From Shinella lacus (GTDB lineage Bacteria; Pseudomonadota; Alphaproteobacteria; Rhizobiales; Rhizobiaceae), in the NCBI RefSeq assembly GCF_010994755.1, contig NZ_WHSB02000001.1, positions 558,001 to 622,000 on the forward strand: a stretch of DNA of 64,000 nucleotides. The letters run 5' to 3'. Shown here one piece after another: positions 35,713 through 44,093 of the stretch; position 1 is the first letter of the stretch; the number at the start of each line of letters is the position of its first letter. The position numbers and the translations under genes were made by a program. The notes beneath the pieces are model-generated. The model was not told the origin of the DNA. It worked only from the letters and a program-made list of their open reading frames with translations, and ran no database searches.

Positions 35713-37410
35713 ATGACGATATATCTGAAACCTTCCATCCGCCGCGCCGGTCTTCTCGCCGCCGGCATCCTGCTTGCGCAGACCGCGCTCTCCAGCACCG
35801 CTCTCGCCGATGAGCGCGCCGACCTGATGGCCAAGCACCGCGGCGGCACGATGACGCTCGCGGCCGTCTCGGCCGCCGGCACGATCGATCCGATGATCAA
35901 CTACACCGCCCAGTTTTGGCAGATCTACCAGATGACCTATGACGGCCTCGTCAAGTTCAAGCAGGCCGGTGGCACCGATGGCTTCGAGATCGTGCCTGCG
36001 ATCGCCGAGGAAATCCCCCAGCCGACCAATGACGGCAAGACCTATGTCTTCAAGATCCGCAAGGGCATCAAGTTTTCGAACGGCAAGGACGTGACGCCGT
36101 CCGACGTCGTCGCCTCGTTCCAGCGCATCTTCAAGGTCAAGGGCCCGACCACCGGCAGCTTCTACAACGGCATCGTCGGCTCCGACAAATGCATCGCGGA
36201 TGCCGCGACCTGCACGCTCGAAGGCGGGGTCGTGGGCGACGATGCCGCCGGCACGGTGACGATCAACCTCACGGCGCCGGATTCGGAAATCTTCTCCAAG
36301 CTTGCCGTTCCACACGCCTCCATCCTGCCGGCCGATGCGCCGCTGGCCGACGCCGGCACCACGCCGATCGCCGGCACGGGCGCCTATTATTTCGAGAGCT
36401 ACAATCCCACCGAACAGCTCGTCATGAAGCGCAATCCGCACTTCAAGGAATGGAGCGCGGATGCCCAGCCGGACGGTTATGCCGACGAGATCATCTACAA
36501 GTTCGGCCTGACCGAAGAGGCGATGATCAACGCGATCATCAACGGCCAGATCGACTGGATGTACGACACGCCGCCCTCCGACCGCCTGCCGGAAATCGGC
36601 GCGAAATATGCAAGCCAGATCCATATCGACCCGCTGGCCGCCTTCTGGTACGCGCCGATGAACACCAACCTCGCGCCCTTCGACAACATCAAGGTGCGCC
36701 AGGCGGTGAACTACGCGCTCGACCGCGACGCGCTCGTCGGCCTGTTCGGCGGCGAGGTTCTTGCGCAACCGACCTGCCAGATCCTGCCGCCGGACTTCCC
36801 CGGCCATGTGGATGATTGCCTCTACACCACGGAGGCGAGCCCGGAATGGATCGGCGCCGACATGGAGAAGGCCAAGCAGCTCGTCGAGGAATCCGGCACG
36901 AAGGGCCAGAAGGTCACGGTGATCGCCGAGGACAACGCCACCTCGCGCGGCGTCGGCACCTATATCCAGAGCGTGCTGTCGGAGCTCGGCTATGACGCCT
37001 CGATGAAGGCCGTCTCGCCGAACATCCAGTTCACCTATATCCAGAACACCAGCAACAACGTCCAGATCAGCATCTCGCAATGGTACATGGACTATCCGGC
37101 AGCATCGAACTTCCTCAACGTGCTGCTCTCCTGCGCATCGTTTACGCCGGGCAGCGACGCCTCGATCAACATTTCGGGCTATTGCAACAAGGATCTCGAT
37201 GCCAAGATGAAGGAAGCGATGACCCTCGCTCTGACGGATGCCGATGCGGCGAATGCCAAATGGGCGGAAGTCGATAAGGGCTTCATGGAACAGTCGCCGA
37301 TCGCACCGCTCTTCACGCCGAAAAGCGTGAACTTCACCTCGGCACGGCTCGGCAACTATCTGTTCAACAAGCAGAACCGCTGGATCACCTCGCAGTCCTG
37401 GGTGAAGTGA
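35713..37410 (+). CDS. ABC importer substrate-binding protein, dipeptide/oligopeptide (DppA, family 5) type
   Basis: A 565-aa periplasmic binding protein; signal peptide MTIYLKPSIRRAGLLAAGIL with cleavage after ALA. SBP_bac_5 features: GTIDPMINYTAQFWQIYQMT, PAIAEEIPQPTNDGKTYVFK, IRKGIKFSNGKDVTPSDVVA. GAGGGAAACC precedes the ATG. It is followed by a strong hairpin, then permeases and two ATPases. It binds a peptide or amide-bearing solute; the exact ligand is unknown. Confidence 0.9.
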   Translation: MTIYLKPSIRRAGLLAAGILLAQTALSSTALADERADLMAKHRGGTMTLAAVSAAGTIDPMINYTAQFWQIYQMTYDGLVKFKQAGGTDGFEIVPAIAEEIPQPTNDGKTYVFKIRKGIKFSNGKDVTPSDVVASFQRIFKVKGPTTGSFYNGIVGSDKCIADAATCTLEGGVVGDDAAGTVTINLTAPDSEIFSKLAVPHASILPADAPLADAGTTPIAGTGAYYFESYNPTEQLVMKRNPHFKEWSADAQPDGYADEIIYKFGLTEEAMINAIINGQIDWMYDTPPSDRLPEIGAKYASQIHIDPLAAFWYAPMNTNLAPFDNIKVRQAVNYALDRDALVGLFGGEVLAQPTCQILPPDFPGHVDDCLYTTEASPEWIGADMEKAKQLVEESGTKGQKVTVIAEDNATSRGVGTYIQSVLSELGYDASMKAVSPNIQFTYIQNTSNNVQISISQWYMDYPAASNFLNVLLSCASFTPGSDASINISGYCNKDLDAKMKEAMTLALTDADAANAKWAEVDKGFMEQSPIAPLFTPKSVNFTSARLGNYLFNKQNRWITSQSWVK

Positions 37411-37431
37411 GGCTCACCTGAAAATGCCTCA

Positions 37432-37459
37432 GCGGGCGGCAAGGCCCTTTGCCGCCCGC
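37432..37459 (+). other. Intercistronic hairpin downstream of the peptide binding-protein gene
   Basis: GCGGGCGGCAA (37432-37442) / TTGCCGCCCGC (37449-37459), a perfect 11-bp stem with a 6-nt loop and no T-run after it. It is placed as in the ribitol and polyamine operons, between binding protein and the next transporter gene. Confidence 0.6.
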
Positions 37460-37487
37460 ACGCCGCATTCAGCCGATCAGGAAACAG

Positions 37488-38516
37488 ATGACCGATATCA
37501 CAGAGGCCATACGCGTCCATGCGCCAGCCGTCTCCTCCCGCCCATCGTCGGGTCCATGGCGACGCGCCTGGCATATCCTGAAGCGCGACCGCGCGACGCT
37601 GCTCGCAGCCGCGGTCTTCGTGCTGATCATCCTGTCGACGTTGGCGGCACCGCTCTATGCCCGCTACGTCTCCGGTACCGATCCGTTCCGCTCCAATCTC
37701 AGCGCGCGCATCATGGTCGACGGCAAGCGCGTGAAGGTGATGCAGGCCTCGACCGAGGGGCTTGGTCTCGGCGTCACGCCGATCGGGCCGACCTGGGGGC
37801 CGCAATATCTGCTGGGCGCCGACACGCAGGGCCGCGATGTCGCCGCCCGCCTGCTCTATGGCGGGCGCAACTCGCTGCTGATCGCCGCCTCCGCCACCGT
37901 CATCTGTCTCTGTCTTGCCGCCTTGGTCGGCATTTCCGCCGGCTTCTTCGGCGGCTGGGTGGACAAGATCCTGTCGCGCATCCTCGATATTCTCTGGGCG
38001 TTTCCGGTCTACCTGCTGGCGATCTCGCTCTCCATCGTGCTCATTTCGCAGGGTATCGTCATCGGGCCGATAGAGATCGGCTCGGATAGCCTGCTGCTGC
38101 CGATCTTCATCATCGGCATCATCTACGTGCCCTATGTCGCGCGCCCTTTGCGCGGGCGCGTGCTGTCGTTGAAACAGAGCGAATTCGTGCTGGCGGCGCG
38201 CGGGCTCGGCATTCCGGCCTGGCGCATCCTGCTGCACGATATCCTGCCCAATGTCTCGACCATGCTCATCGTCTTCGTGCCGCTGATGATGGGTCTCAAC
38301 ATCATCACGGAATCCTCGCTCTCCTTCCTGTCGATCGGCGTGCAGGCACCGGATGCGAGCTGGGGCACCATCATCCAGGACGGCCAGACGCTCCTCTACA
38401 CGCGGCCCGTCGTGGCGCTGGCGCCCGGCATCGCCATCGTCCTGACGGTGCTGTCTCTCAACGTCTTGGGCGACAGCCTGCGTGACGCGCTCGATCCGCG
38501 CACGAAACTGGTCTGA
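37488..38516 (+). CDS. Peptide ABC importer permease, DppC type
   Basis: A 342-aa membrane protein from the ATG at 37488 (CAGGAAACAG just before). It has an N-terminal DppC-type leader (WHILKRDRATLLAAAVFVLI), a large periplasmic loop, and the coupling EAA-like segment (FVLAARGLGIPAWRILLHDI). An insert of about 50 residues after the first helix (SNLSARIMVDGKRVKVMQAS) is longer than in typical DppC. It comes before the DppB-type gene, the reverse of the common order. Confidence 0.88.
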   Translation: MTDITEAIRVHAPAVSSRPSSGPWRRAWHILKRDRATLLAAAVFVLIILSTLAAPLYARYVSGTDPFRSNLSARIMVDGKRVKVMQASTEGLGLGVTPIGPTWGPQYLLGADTQGRDVAARLLYGGRNSLLIAASATVICLCLAALVGISAGFFGGWVDKILSRILDILWAFPVYLLAISLSIVLISQGIVIGPIEIGSDSLLLPIFIIGIIYVPYVARPLRGRVLSLKQSEFVLAARGLGIPAWRILLHDILPNVSTMLIVFVPLMMGLNIITESSLSFLSIGVQAPDASWGTIIQDGQTLLYTRPVVALAPGIAIVLTVLSLNVLGDSLRDALDPRTKLV

Positions 38517-38527
38517 GGAGGCTTTTC

Positions 38528-39499
38528 ATGTTTTTCGCCATCCTGCAGCGCCTTGGCCAGATGCTCTTCGTGATGTTCGGCATCTCGGCGCTCGTCTTCC
38601 TCATCTTCTTCGCCACCCCCGGCTCCGACCCCGCCGCCCGCCTTGCCGGCCGCAATGCCTCGCAGGAGACCGTCGAGGCCATCCGCAAGGAATTCGGCTT
38701 CGACCGGCCGCTGCCCGTTCAATACGTCGTCATGATGAAGCGGCTCTTCGTGACGCAGGACCTCACCTCCTTCGTCAACCGCGGCTATCGCATCGTGCCG
38801 GCGGTCGTCGCCGCCGCGCCCGTCACGATCTCGCTGGTTGCGGGGGCCGCCATTCTCTGGATCGTCGGCGGCATCTTCGTCGGCGTGATCGCGGCGCTGA
38901 CGCGCGACACATTGATTGATCGCGGCCTGATGGCACTCGCGCTGATCGGCGTGTCCATGCCGGTCTACTGGCTCGGCGAGGTGATGAACCTGATCAGCCA
39001 GAGCCGGTTCCACGACACCTGGATGTTCTCCTGGGTGCCGGCGCTCGGCTACAAGCCGCTGATGGAAGACCCTGTCGGCTGGTTCAAGACGCTGGTCATC
39101 CCATGGTTCACGCTGGCGGCCCTCTATATCGGCATTTACGGGCGCGTGCTCCGCGCCAACCTCGTCGAGGCCTATCAGGAAGACTTCATCCGCACCGCCC
39201 GCGCCAAGGGCCTGTCCCCGGCGCGCGTCATGGTGCGCCACGCGCTGCGCACTTCGCTCATTCCCTTCGTCACCATGTTCGGGTTGGATTTCGGCGTGCT
39301 GGTCGGCGGCGCGGCCTTACTGACGGAGGTCGTCTTCGGCCTCAACGGCGTCGGCCGCCTCACCTACCAGGCGCTGCTCAATCTCGACCTGCCGATGATC
39401 CTCGGCACCGTGATGTACGCCTCCTTCTTCGTCGTCGTCGCCAATGCGCTAGTCGACGTGGTCTATGTGCTGATCGACCCGCGGGTCAGGGGAAACTGA
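38528..39499 (+). CDS. Peptide ABC importer permease, DppB type
   Basis: A 323-aa membrane protein with the DppB N-terminus (LQRLGQMLFVMFGISALVFL, FFATPGSDPA) and coupling motif (FIRTARAKGLSPARVMVRHA). GGAGG precedes the ATG. It pairs with the DppC-type permease to form the channel. Confidence 0.9.
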   Translation: MFFAILQRLGQMLFVMFGISALVFLIFFATPGSDPAARLAGRNASQETVEAIRKEFGFDRPLPVQYVVMMKRLFVTQDLTSFVNRGYRIVPAVVAAAPVTISLVAGAAILWIVGGIFVGVIAALTRDTLIDRGLMALALIGVSMPVYWLGEVMNLISQSRFHDTWMFSWVPALGYKPLMEDPVGWFKTLVIPWFTLAALYIGIYGRVLRANLVEAYQEDFIRTARAKGLSPARVMVRHALRTSLIPFVTMFGLDFGVLVGGAALLTEVVFGLNGVGRLTYQALLNLDLPMILGTVMYASFFVVVANALVDVVYVLIDPRVRGN

Positions 39500-39502
39500 C
39501 GC

Positions 39503-40528
39503 ATGGTGCAGCAGGACAAACCAATTCTTCTAGACGTCGCCGGGCTGTCGGTCTCCTTTGCCAGCGATCGCGGCCTGGTGCAGGCCGTGCGCGACGTGTC
39601 GTTCCGTGTCCACGAGGGCGAGATCCTCTCCATCGTCGGTGAATCCGGCTCCGGCAAGTCGGTGACGCTGCTGTCTCTTCTCGGCCTGCACGACCGGAAG
39701 GCCACCCGCGTGGAAGGCTCCGTCTCCTTCCGTGGCAAGCCGATCCTCGACCTGCCGGCGAGCCAGATGCGGGCGATCCGCGGCAGGGAAATCGGCCTGA
39801 TCTCGCAGGATCCGATGACGGCGCTGACGCCGGTCTATACGATCGGCTGGCAGATCGCCGAGCAGATCCGTGCCCACGAAAACATATCGGCCCGCGCCGC
39901 CCACCGCCGCGCCATCGAACTGCTCGGCGAGGTCGGCCTGTCCAATCCCGGCGAAGCGGTCGACCGCTATCCGCATCAATTGTCCGGTGGTATGCGCCAG
40001 CGCGCCGTCATCGCCATGGCGCTCTCCTGCAATCCCGTCCTCCTCGTCGCCGACGAGCCGACCACGGCGCTGGACGTAACCGTCCAGGCTCAGGTGATCG
40101 ACCTGCTTCTGCGCCTGCGCAAGGATTTCGGTTCCGCCATCATCCTCATCACTCACGACATGGGCGTCGTGGCCGAAGTCGCCGAACAGGTGGCGGTGAT
40201 GTATGCCGGGCGCATCGTAGAGCGCGGGCGCACCGAAGAAATCTTCTCGGCGCCGCTCCACCCCTATACCTGGGGCCTCATGGCCTCCATTCCGCCGCTC
40301 ACCGGGCCGCGGCTCACCAAGCTGCGCTCGATCCCCGGCATGCCGCCGACGCCGGAAACCGTTCCGGACGGCTGCGGCTTTGCACCGCGCTGCGCCTTCG
40401 CCCGACCCATCTGCGCCGAGCGACCGCCATTGCAGAAGGTGGGCGGACAGGCAGCGCTCTGCGTCATCGACGACGCCGAACGGCCTGCGCTCCGGCGCGC
40501 CGCCCTTCCGCAGGAGGAACTCGCATGA
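39503..40528 (+). CDS. Peptide ABC importer ATPase, DppD type
   Basis: A 341-aa ATPase: Walker A GESGSGKS, signature LSGGMRQR, Walker [13 protein letters not shown], and the C-terminal Cys-containing oligopeptide-transporter extension ([20 protein letters not shown]), which in this family binds an Fe-S cluster. It overlaps the next ATPase gene by 4 bases. Confidence 0.92.
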   Translation: MVQQDKPILLDVAGLSVSFASDRGLVQAVRDVSFRVHEGEILSIVGESGSGKSVTLLSLLGLHDRKATRVEGSVSFRGKPILDLPASQMRAIRGREIGLISQDPMTALTPVYTIGWQIAEQIRAHENISARAAHRRAIELLGEVGLSNPGEAVDRYPHQLSGGMRQRAVIAMALSCNPVLLVADEPTTALDVTVQAQVIDLLLRLRKDFGSAIILITHDMGVVAEVAEQVAVMYAGRIVERGRTEEIFSAPLHPYTWGLMASIPPLTGPRLTKLRSIPGMPPTPETVPDGCGFAPRCAFARPICAERPPLQKVGGQAALCVIDDAERPALRRAALPQEELA

Positions 40529-41514
40529 ACGCCGAAATGCCGGTCCCAAAGCCGCTGCTCACGGCGCGCAATCTCACCAAGAACTTCGTCGTCGGCAAGA
40601 CCATCCGTCCCGGCTCGGGCCGCGTGCTGCATGCGGTCGATGCCATCGATCTCGACGTCTATCCGACCGAGACACTCGGCCTCGTCGGCGAATCCGGCAG
40701 CGGCAAGTCCACGCTCGGCCGCTGCCTCACCCGGCTCTACGACATCACGGCCGGCGACCTCACCTTCGACGGACAGGACATCGCCAAGGCAGACGCGGCC
40801 GCCCTGAAGCCGGTGCGGCGCAAGATGCAGATGATCTTCCAGGACCCATCGGCCTCGCTCAATCCGCGCCGGCGCATCCGTGACATGCTCTCCGAGGTGC
40901 TGCACGTCCATCGCATCCGCGAAGGCGCCGCGGTCGAGGAGCGATTGCAGGAACTCATGGAACTCGTCGGCCTGCGCCGGGAATATCTCGACCGCTATCC
41001 GCACGAATTCTCCGGCGGCCAGCGCCAGCGCATCGGCATTGCGCGCGCACTCGCCGTGGAGCCGAAGCTGATCGTCGCCGACGAACCGGTCTCTGCCCTT
41101 GACGTTTCGGTGCAGGCGCAGGTGGTGAACCTCTTCGACGAGCTGCGCGAACGGCTGAACCTCACCTATGTCTTCATCGCCCACGACCTCGCCGTCGTGC
41201 GCCATGTCTCGACGCGGGTGGCGGTGATGTATCTCGGCTCGATTGCCGAAACGGGCGAGACGGACGCGCTCTACGCAAAGCCGCACCACCCCTATACGCG
41301 CGCCCTGCTGTCAGCCATTCCGCAGCCTCACAACCGGGGAAAACGCGAGCGAATCCTGCTCGCCGGCGAAATTCCAAGTCCGCTCTCGCCGCCGCCCGGC
41401 TGCAAGTTCTCCACCCGCTGTCCCTATGCCAAGGACATCTGCCGCGAGCAGCGGCCGCAACTCGCCGCCATTGAGACGGGCCGCAAGGTCGCCTGCCATT
41501 TTCCGCTGGACTGA
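40525..41514 (+). CDS. Peptide ABC importer ATPase, DppF type
   Basis: A 329-aa ATPase: Walker [11 protein letters not shown]-loop region MQMIFQDPSASLNPRRRI, signature FSGGQRQR, Walker B LIVADEPVSALD, and the C-terminal Cys extension (GCKFSTRCPYAKDICREQRP). The start overlaps the previous stop (ATGA). It acts as a heterodimer with the DppD-type ATPase. Confidence 0.92.
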   Translation: MNAEMPVPKPLLTARNLTKNFVVGKTIRPGSGRVLHAVDAIDLDVYPTETLGLVGESGSGKSTLGRCLTRLYDITAGDLTFDGQDIAKADAAALKPVRRKMQMIFQDPSASLNPRRRIRDMLSEVLHVHRIREGAAVEERLQELMELVGLRREYLDRYPHEFSGGQRQRIGIARALAVEPKLIVADEPVSALDVSVQAQVVNLFDELRERLNLTYVFIAHDLAVVRHVSTRVAVMYLGSIAETGETDALYAKPHHPYTRALLSAIPQPHNRGKRERILLAGEIPSPLSPPPGCKFSTRCPYAKDICREQRPQLAAIETGRKVACHFPLD

Positions 41515-41548
41515 CCCTCAGCATCCGGAAAGCCAGAAAGGAAATCCG

Positions 41549-42493
41549 ATGTGCGTCACCTGCACCCACACCATCCACCGCGCCCGGCATCATTTCGGCT
41601 GGAACCGGGATTTTGAGCCGGCAATCGTGGCGAAATCCGGCGAAACGATCCTGTTCGAATGCCTCGATTCCTCCGGCGGCCAGATCGGCAACGATGCGAC
41701 GCTCGAAACCCTGACGGCGCTCGATTTCGCCCGCATCAACCCGGTCACCGGCCCGGTCTACGTGGAAGGGGCTGCACCGGGGGACGCCCTGAAGATCACG
41801 CTGCGCGCCTTCCATCCCTCGGGCGCGGGCTGGACTGCCATCATCCCCGGTTTCGGCCTGCTCGCCGACCAGTTCAAGGACCCCGCACTCCACGTCTGGT
41901 CCTACGATTCCGGCACGCTGGCGCCTGCCGCTTTCGGGCCGAAAGGGCGCGTGCCGCTGAAACCCTTCGCCGGCACCATCGGCGTTGCTCTTGCCGAACC
42001 GGGCCTGCACTCCGTGGTGCCGCCGCGCCGGGTGGGCGGCAACCTGGATATCCGCGACCTCTCCGCCGGCGTGACGCTCTACCTGCCGGTCGAGGTGGAG
42101 GGTGCGCTGCTTTCCATCGGCGACACCCATGCCGCGCAGGGCGACGGCGAAGTCTGCGGCACGGCGATCGAAAGCCGCATGGATGTCGAGGCGACGATCG
42201 AGCTCGTCAAGGATGCCCGCCTGCCCGCGCCGCGCTTCACCACGCCCGGCCCGGTCACCCGCCATCTCGACGGCGCCGGCTATGAAGTGACCACCGGCAT
42301 CGGCCCCGACCTGATGACGGCCGCGCGCGAGGCCGTCATGCGCATGGTCGATCTCCTCTCCGCTGAACACGGCCTCGATCCCAACGACGCCTACATGCTT
42401 TGCTCGGTCTGCGCCGATCTCAGGATCAGCGAGATCGTCGACCTGCCCAACTGGGTGGTGAGCTTCTATTTCCCACGCATCGTCTTCGACTAG
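41549..42493 (+). CDS. Acetamidase/formamidase family protein
   Basis: A 314-aa FmdA/AmdA-family hydrolase from the ATG at 41549, with AAAGGAAATCC upstream. Features: [38 protein letters not shown], and [15 protein letters not shown], as in formamidases. It hydrolyses formamide, acetamide or a related short amide to ammonia and acid. It is the last gene of the amiC-amiR operon, so an amide is both the sensed signal and the substrate. The stop overlaps the convergent TetR gene by 4 bases. Confidence 0.9.
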   Translation: MCVTCTHTIHRARHHFGWNRDFEPAIVAKSGETILFECLDSSGGQIGNDATLETLTALDFARINPVTGPVYVEGAAPGDALKITLRAFHPSGAGWTAIIPGFGLLADQFKDPALHVWSYDSGTLAPAAFGPKGRVPLKPFAGTIGVALAEPGLHSVVPPRRVGGNLDIRDLSAGVTLYLPVEVEGALLSIGDTHAAQGDGEVCGTAIESRMDVEATIELVKDARLPAPRFTTPGPVTRHLDGAGYEVTTGIGPDLMTAAREAVMRMVDLLSAEHGLDPNDAYMLCSVCADLRISEIVDLPNWVVSFYFPRIVFD

Positions 42494-43152
42494 AAAGAAG
42501 CAGCTGCCACCCTGGCGTCGAAACCCGTTATTGCCACATGCGCAACCGCTTCCAGCTCCGCGCGCCCAGCCCCGTCGCGTGCCAGAATGGACATGCCGAA
42601 CTGGACGGTCTGGATGAAGCGCGCCAGTGCCGGAATGTTGGCGGTGATGGGAACTTCACCGTCCGCCACGGCTTGTTCCAACCGCGCCTCGATACGCTCG
42701 AAGGTGACGGCACGGGCGGCGCGGACGAGTTCCCCAAGTTCCAGATGGCCCTGGCTGCCGACGGACGACAAGGCCACCATGCAGCCGGTGGGAATGTCTT
42801 CGACACAGCCGGTCAAGACCGCGGCCGAATCCAGCAGGAACGCCGAGATCGCTTCGCGCGCCGTTTCCGCGCGCTGGAATTTGCCCCAGACGTAAGCCTC
42901 GTAACTCTCACGATAAAACCCCACCGCTTCTACATAGAGCGCTTCCTTTGAACCGAAGGCGGCATAGAGGCTGGGTGAGCCGATCCCCATCGCCTCGGTC
43001 AGGTCCGTCATCGACGTGGCCTCGAAGCCCTTGAGCCAGAAGAGCCGGGTCGCCTGCGCCAACGCGGCCTTGCGATCGAAGGCGCGTGGGCGCCCCCGCC
43101 CGCGGGACGGCGAGGGTCCAATGACTTCAGGGGCTTGGTCCGATTTCTGCAT
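42490..43152 (-). CDS. TetR/AcrR-family transcriptional regulator
   Basis: A 220-aa repressor of the TetR subgroup with a basic Arg/Pro-rich N-terminus ([19 protein letters not shown]) and HTH at about residues 27-75 ([20 protein letters not shown]). The C-terminal domain has two Cys ([14 protein letters not shown]). It is divergent from an SDR gene; repeated TGATCGA motifs lie between them. It likely represses the SDR. Confidence 0.86.
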   Translation of the reverse strand: MQKSDQAPEVIGPSPSRGRGRPRAFDRKAALAQATRLFWLKGFEATSMTDLTEAMGIGSPSLYAAFGSKEALYVEAVGFYRESYEAYVWGKFQRAETAREAISAFLLDSAAVLTGCVEDIPTGCMVALSSVGSQGHLELGELVRAARAVTFERIEARLEQAVADGEVPITANIPALARFIQTVQFGMSILARDGAGRAELEAVAHVAITGFDARVAAASF

Positions 43153-43270
43153 CGATCATTATATAAACCTCCCCAGCCGTTTCGACAACTCTCCGCATTT
43201 ATTGTGCTGATCGATACATAAATACCTTGACGCGCTGCGCCCGCATCCCTAGCTAATTCTATGTCGATCA
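43152..43270. promoter_or_regulatory. Three TGATCGA motifs in the TetR/SDR intergenic region
   Basis: ATCGATCATTA (43151-43161; reads TAATGATCGAT on the other strand), TGATCGAT (43208-43215) and TCGATCA (43264-43270; TGATCGA on the minus strand) recur at the two start-proximal edges and in the middle. TTGACG (43227-43232) is a possible -35 for the SDR. The motifs are candidate half-sites for the neighbouring TetR protein. Confidence 0.4.
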
Positions 43271-43289
43271 CTACAGAAAGGTTTGATCC

Positions 43290-44030
43290 ATGAGTGAATT
43301 GTCTGGAAAGCGCGCGCTCGTCACGGGCGGATCGCGTGGCATCGGTGCCGCGATCGCATTGGCGCTGGCTGAAAAAGGGGCGGATGTAGCGATCACCTAT
43401 GAACGCGCCGCCGATCGCGCCGCGGAGGTCGTGCGCGAAATCGAGGAGAAGGGCCGCAAAGGGCGGGCCATACAGGCGGACAGTGCCGATCCCGCCGCGG
43501 TAAAGCGTTCCGTACAGGAGGCGGCCGAAGCGCTGGGTGGTCTCGACATCCTCGTCAACAATGCTGCCATCGCGCTCTACGATACGATCGCCAATATCAG
43601 CGCTGAGCAAATCGATGCGCTGCTGGGCGTCAATGTGCGTTCGCCCATCCTCGCCTCGCAGGCCGCCATTCCCTATCTTCAAGCGGGCGGTCGTATCGTC
43701 ACGATCGGTTCGGCCGGTGCGGAACGCATCGTCGGCGATACCGGCACCGTGTATTTTATGACGAAATCCGCGCTCCACTCGTTCAACCGGGGCCTTGCGC
43801 GCGAACTCGGCCCGCGGGATATCACCGTCAACCTGGTGCAGCCGGGCTCGACGAACACGGACATGAACCCCTCCAACGGCGAATTTGCCGACTTTCAACG
43901 TGCCCTGATCCCGCTTGGCCGGTATGGCGCGCCGGAAGACGTGGCCGCCGCCGTCGCCTTCCTTGCAAGCCCTGCCGCCCGCCACATCACCGGAACGATC
44001 CTCACGGTGGATGGCGGCATGACCACCTGA
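43290..44030 (+). CDS. SDR-family oxidoreductase (FabG-like)
   Basis: A 246-aa classical SDR: TGGSRGIGAAIALALAEKGA cofactor motif, NNAAI in place of the usual NNAG, catalytic YFMTK with the upstream Ser (IGSAGAER). It ends in the typical LTVDGGMTT. It is divergent from the TetR gene. The specific ketone or aldehyde substrate is unknown. Confidence 0.85.
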   Translation: MSELSGKRALVTGGSRGIGAAIALALAEKGADVAITYERAADRAAEVVREIEEKGRKGRAIQADSADPAAVKRSVQEAAEALGGLDILVNNAAIALYDTIANISAEQIDALLGVNVRSPILASQAAIPYLQAGGRIVTIGSAGAERIVGDTGTVYFMTKSALHSFNRGLARELGPRDITVNLVQPGSTNTDMNPSNGEFADFQRALIPLGRYGAPEDVAAAVAFLASPAARHITGTILTVDGGMTT

Positions 44031-44033
44031 TTG

Positions 44034-44061
44034 AAAAAATCCCCCCGTCAAAAACGGGGGG
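44034..44061 (-). terminator. Bidirectional rho-independent terminator (SDR / gtr cassette)
   Basis: CCCCCCGT (44041-44048) / ACGGGGGG (44054-44061), a perfect 8-bp stem with loop CAAAA. On the minus strand it is followed by ATTTTTT (44034-44040), so it terminates the gtr-like genes well; it also sits 10 bases past the SDR stop and may serve that gene, though the plus side has no clean T-run. Confidence 0.85.
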
Positions 44062-44093
44062 AATATCTTGGGAGACGGCGGCGCGTCATCAAG

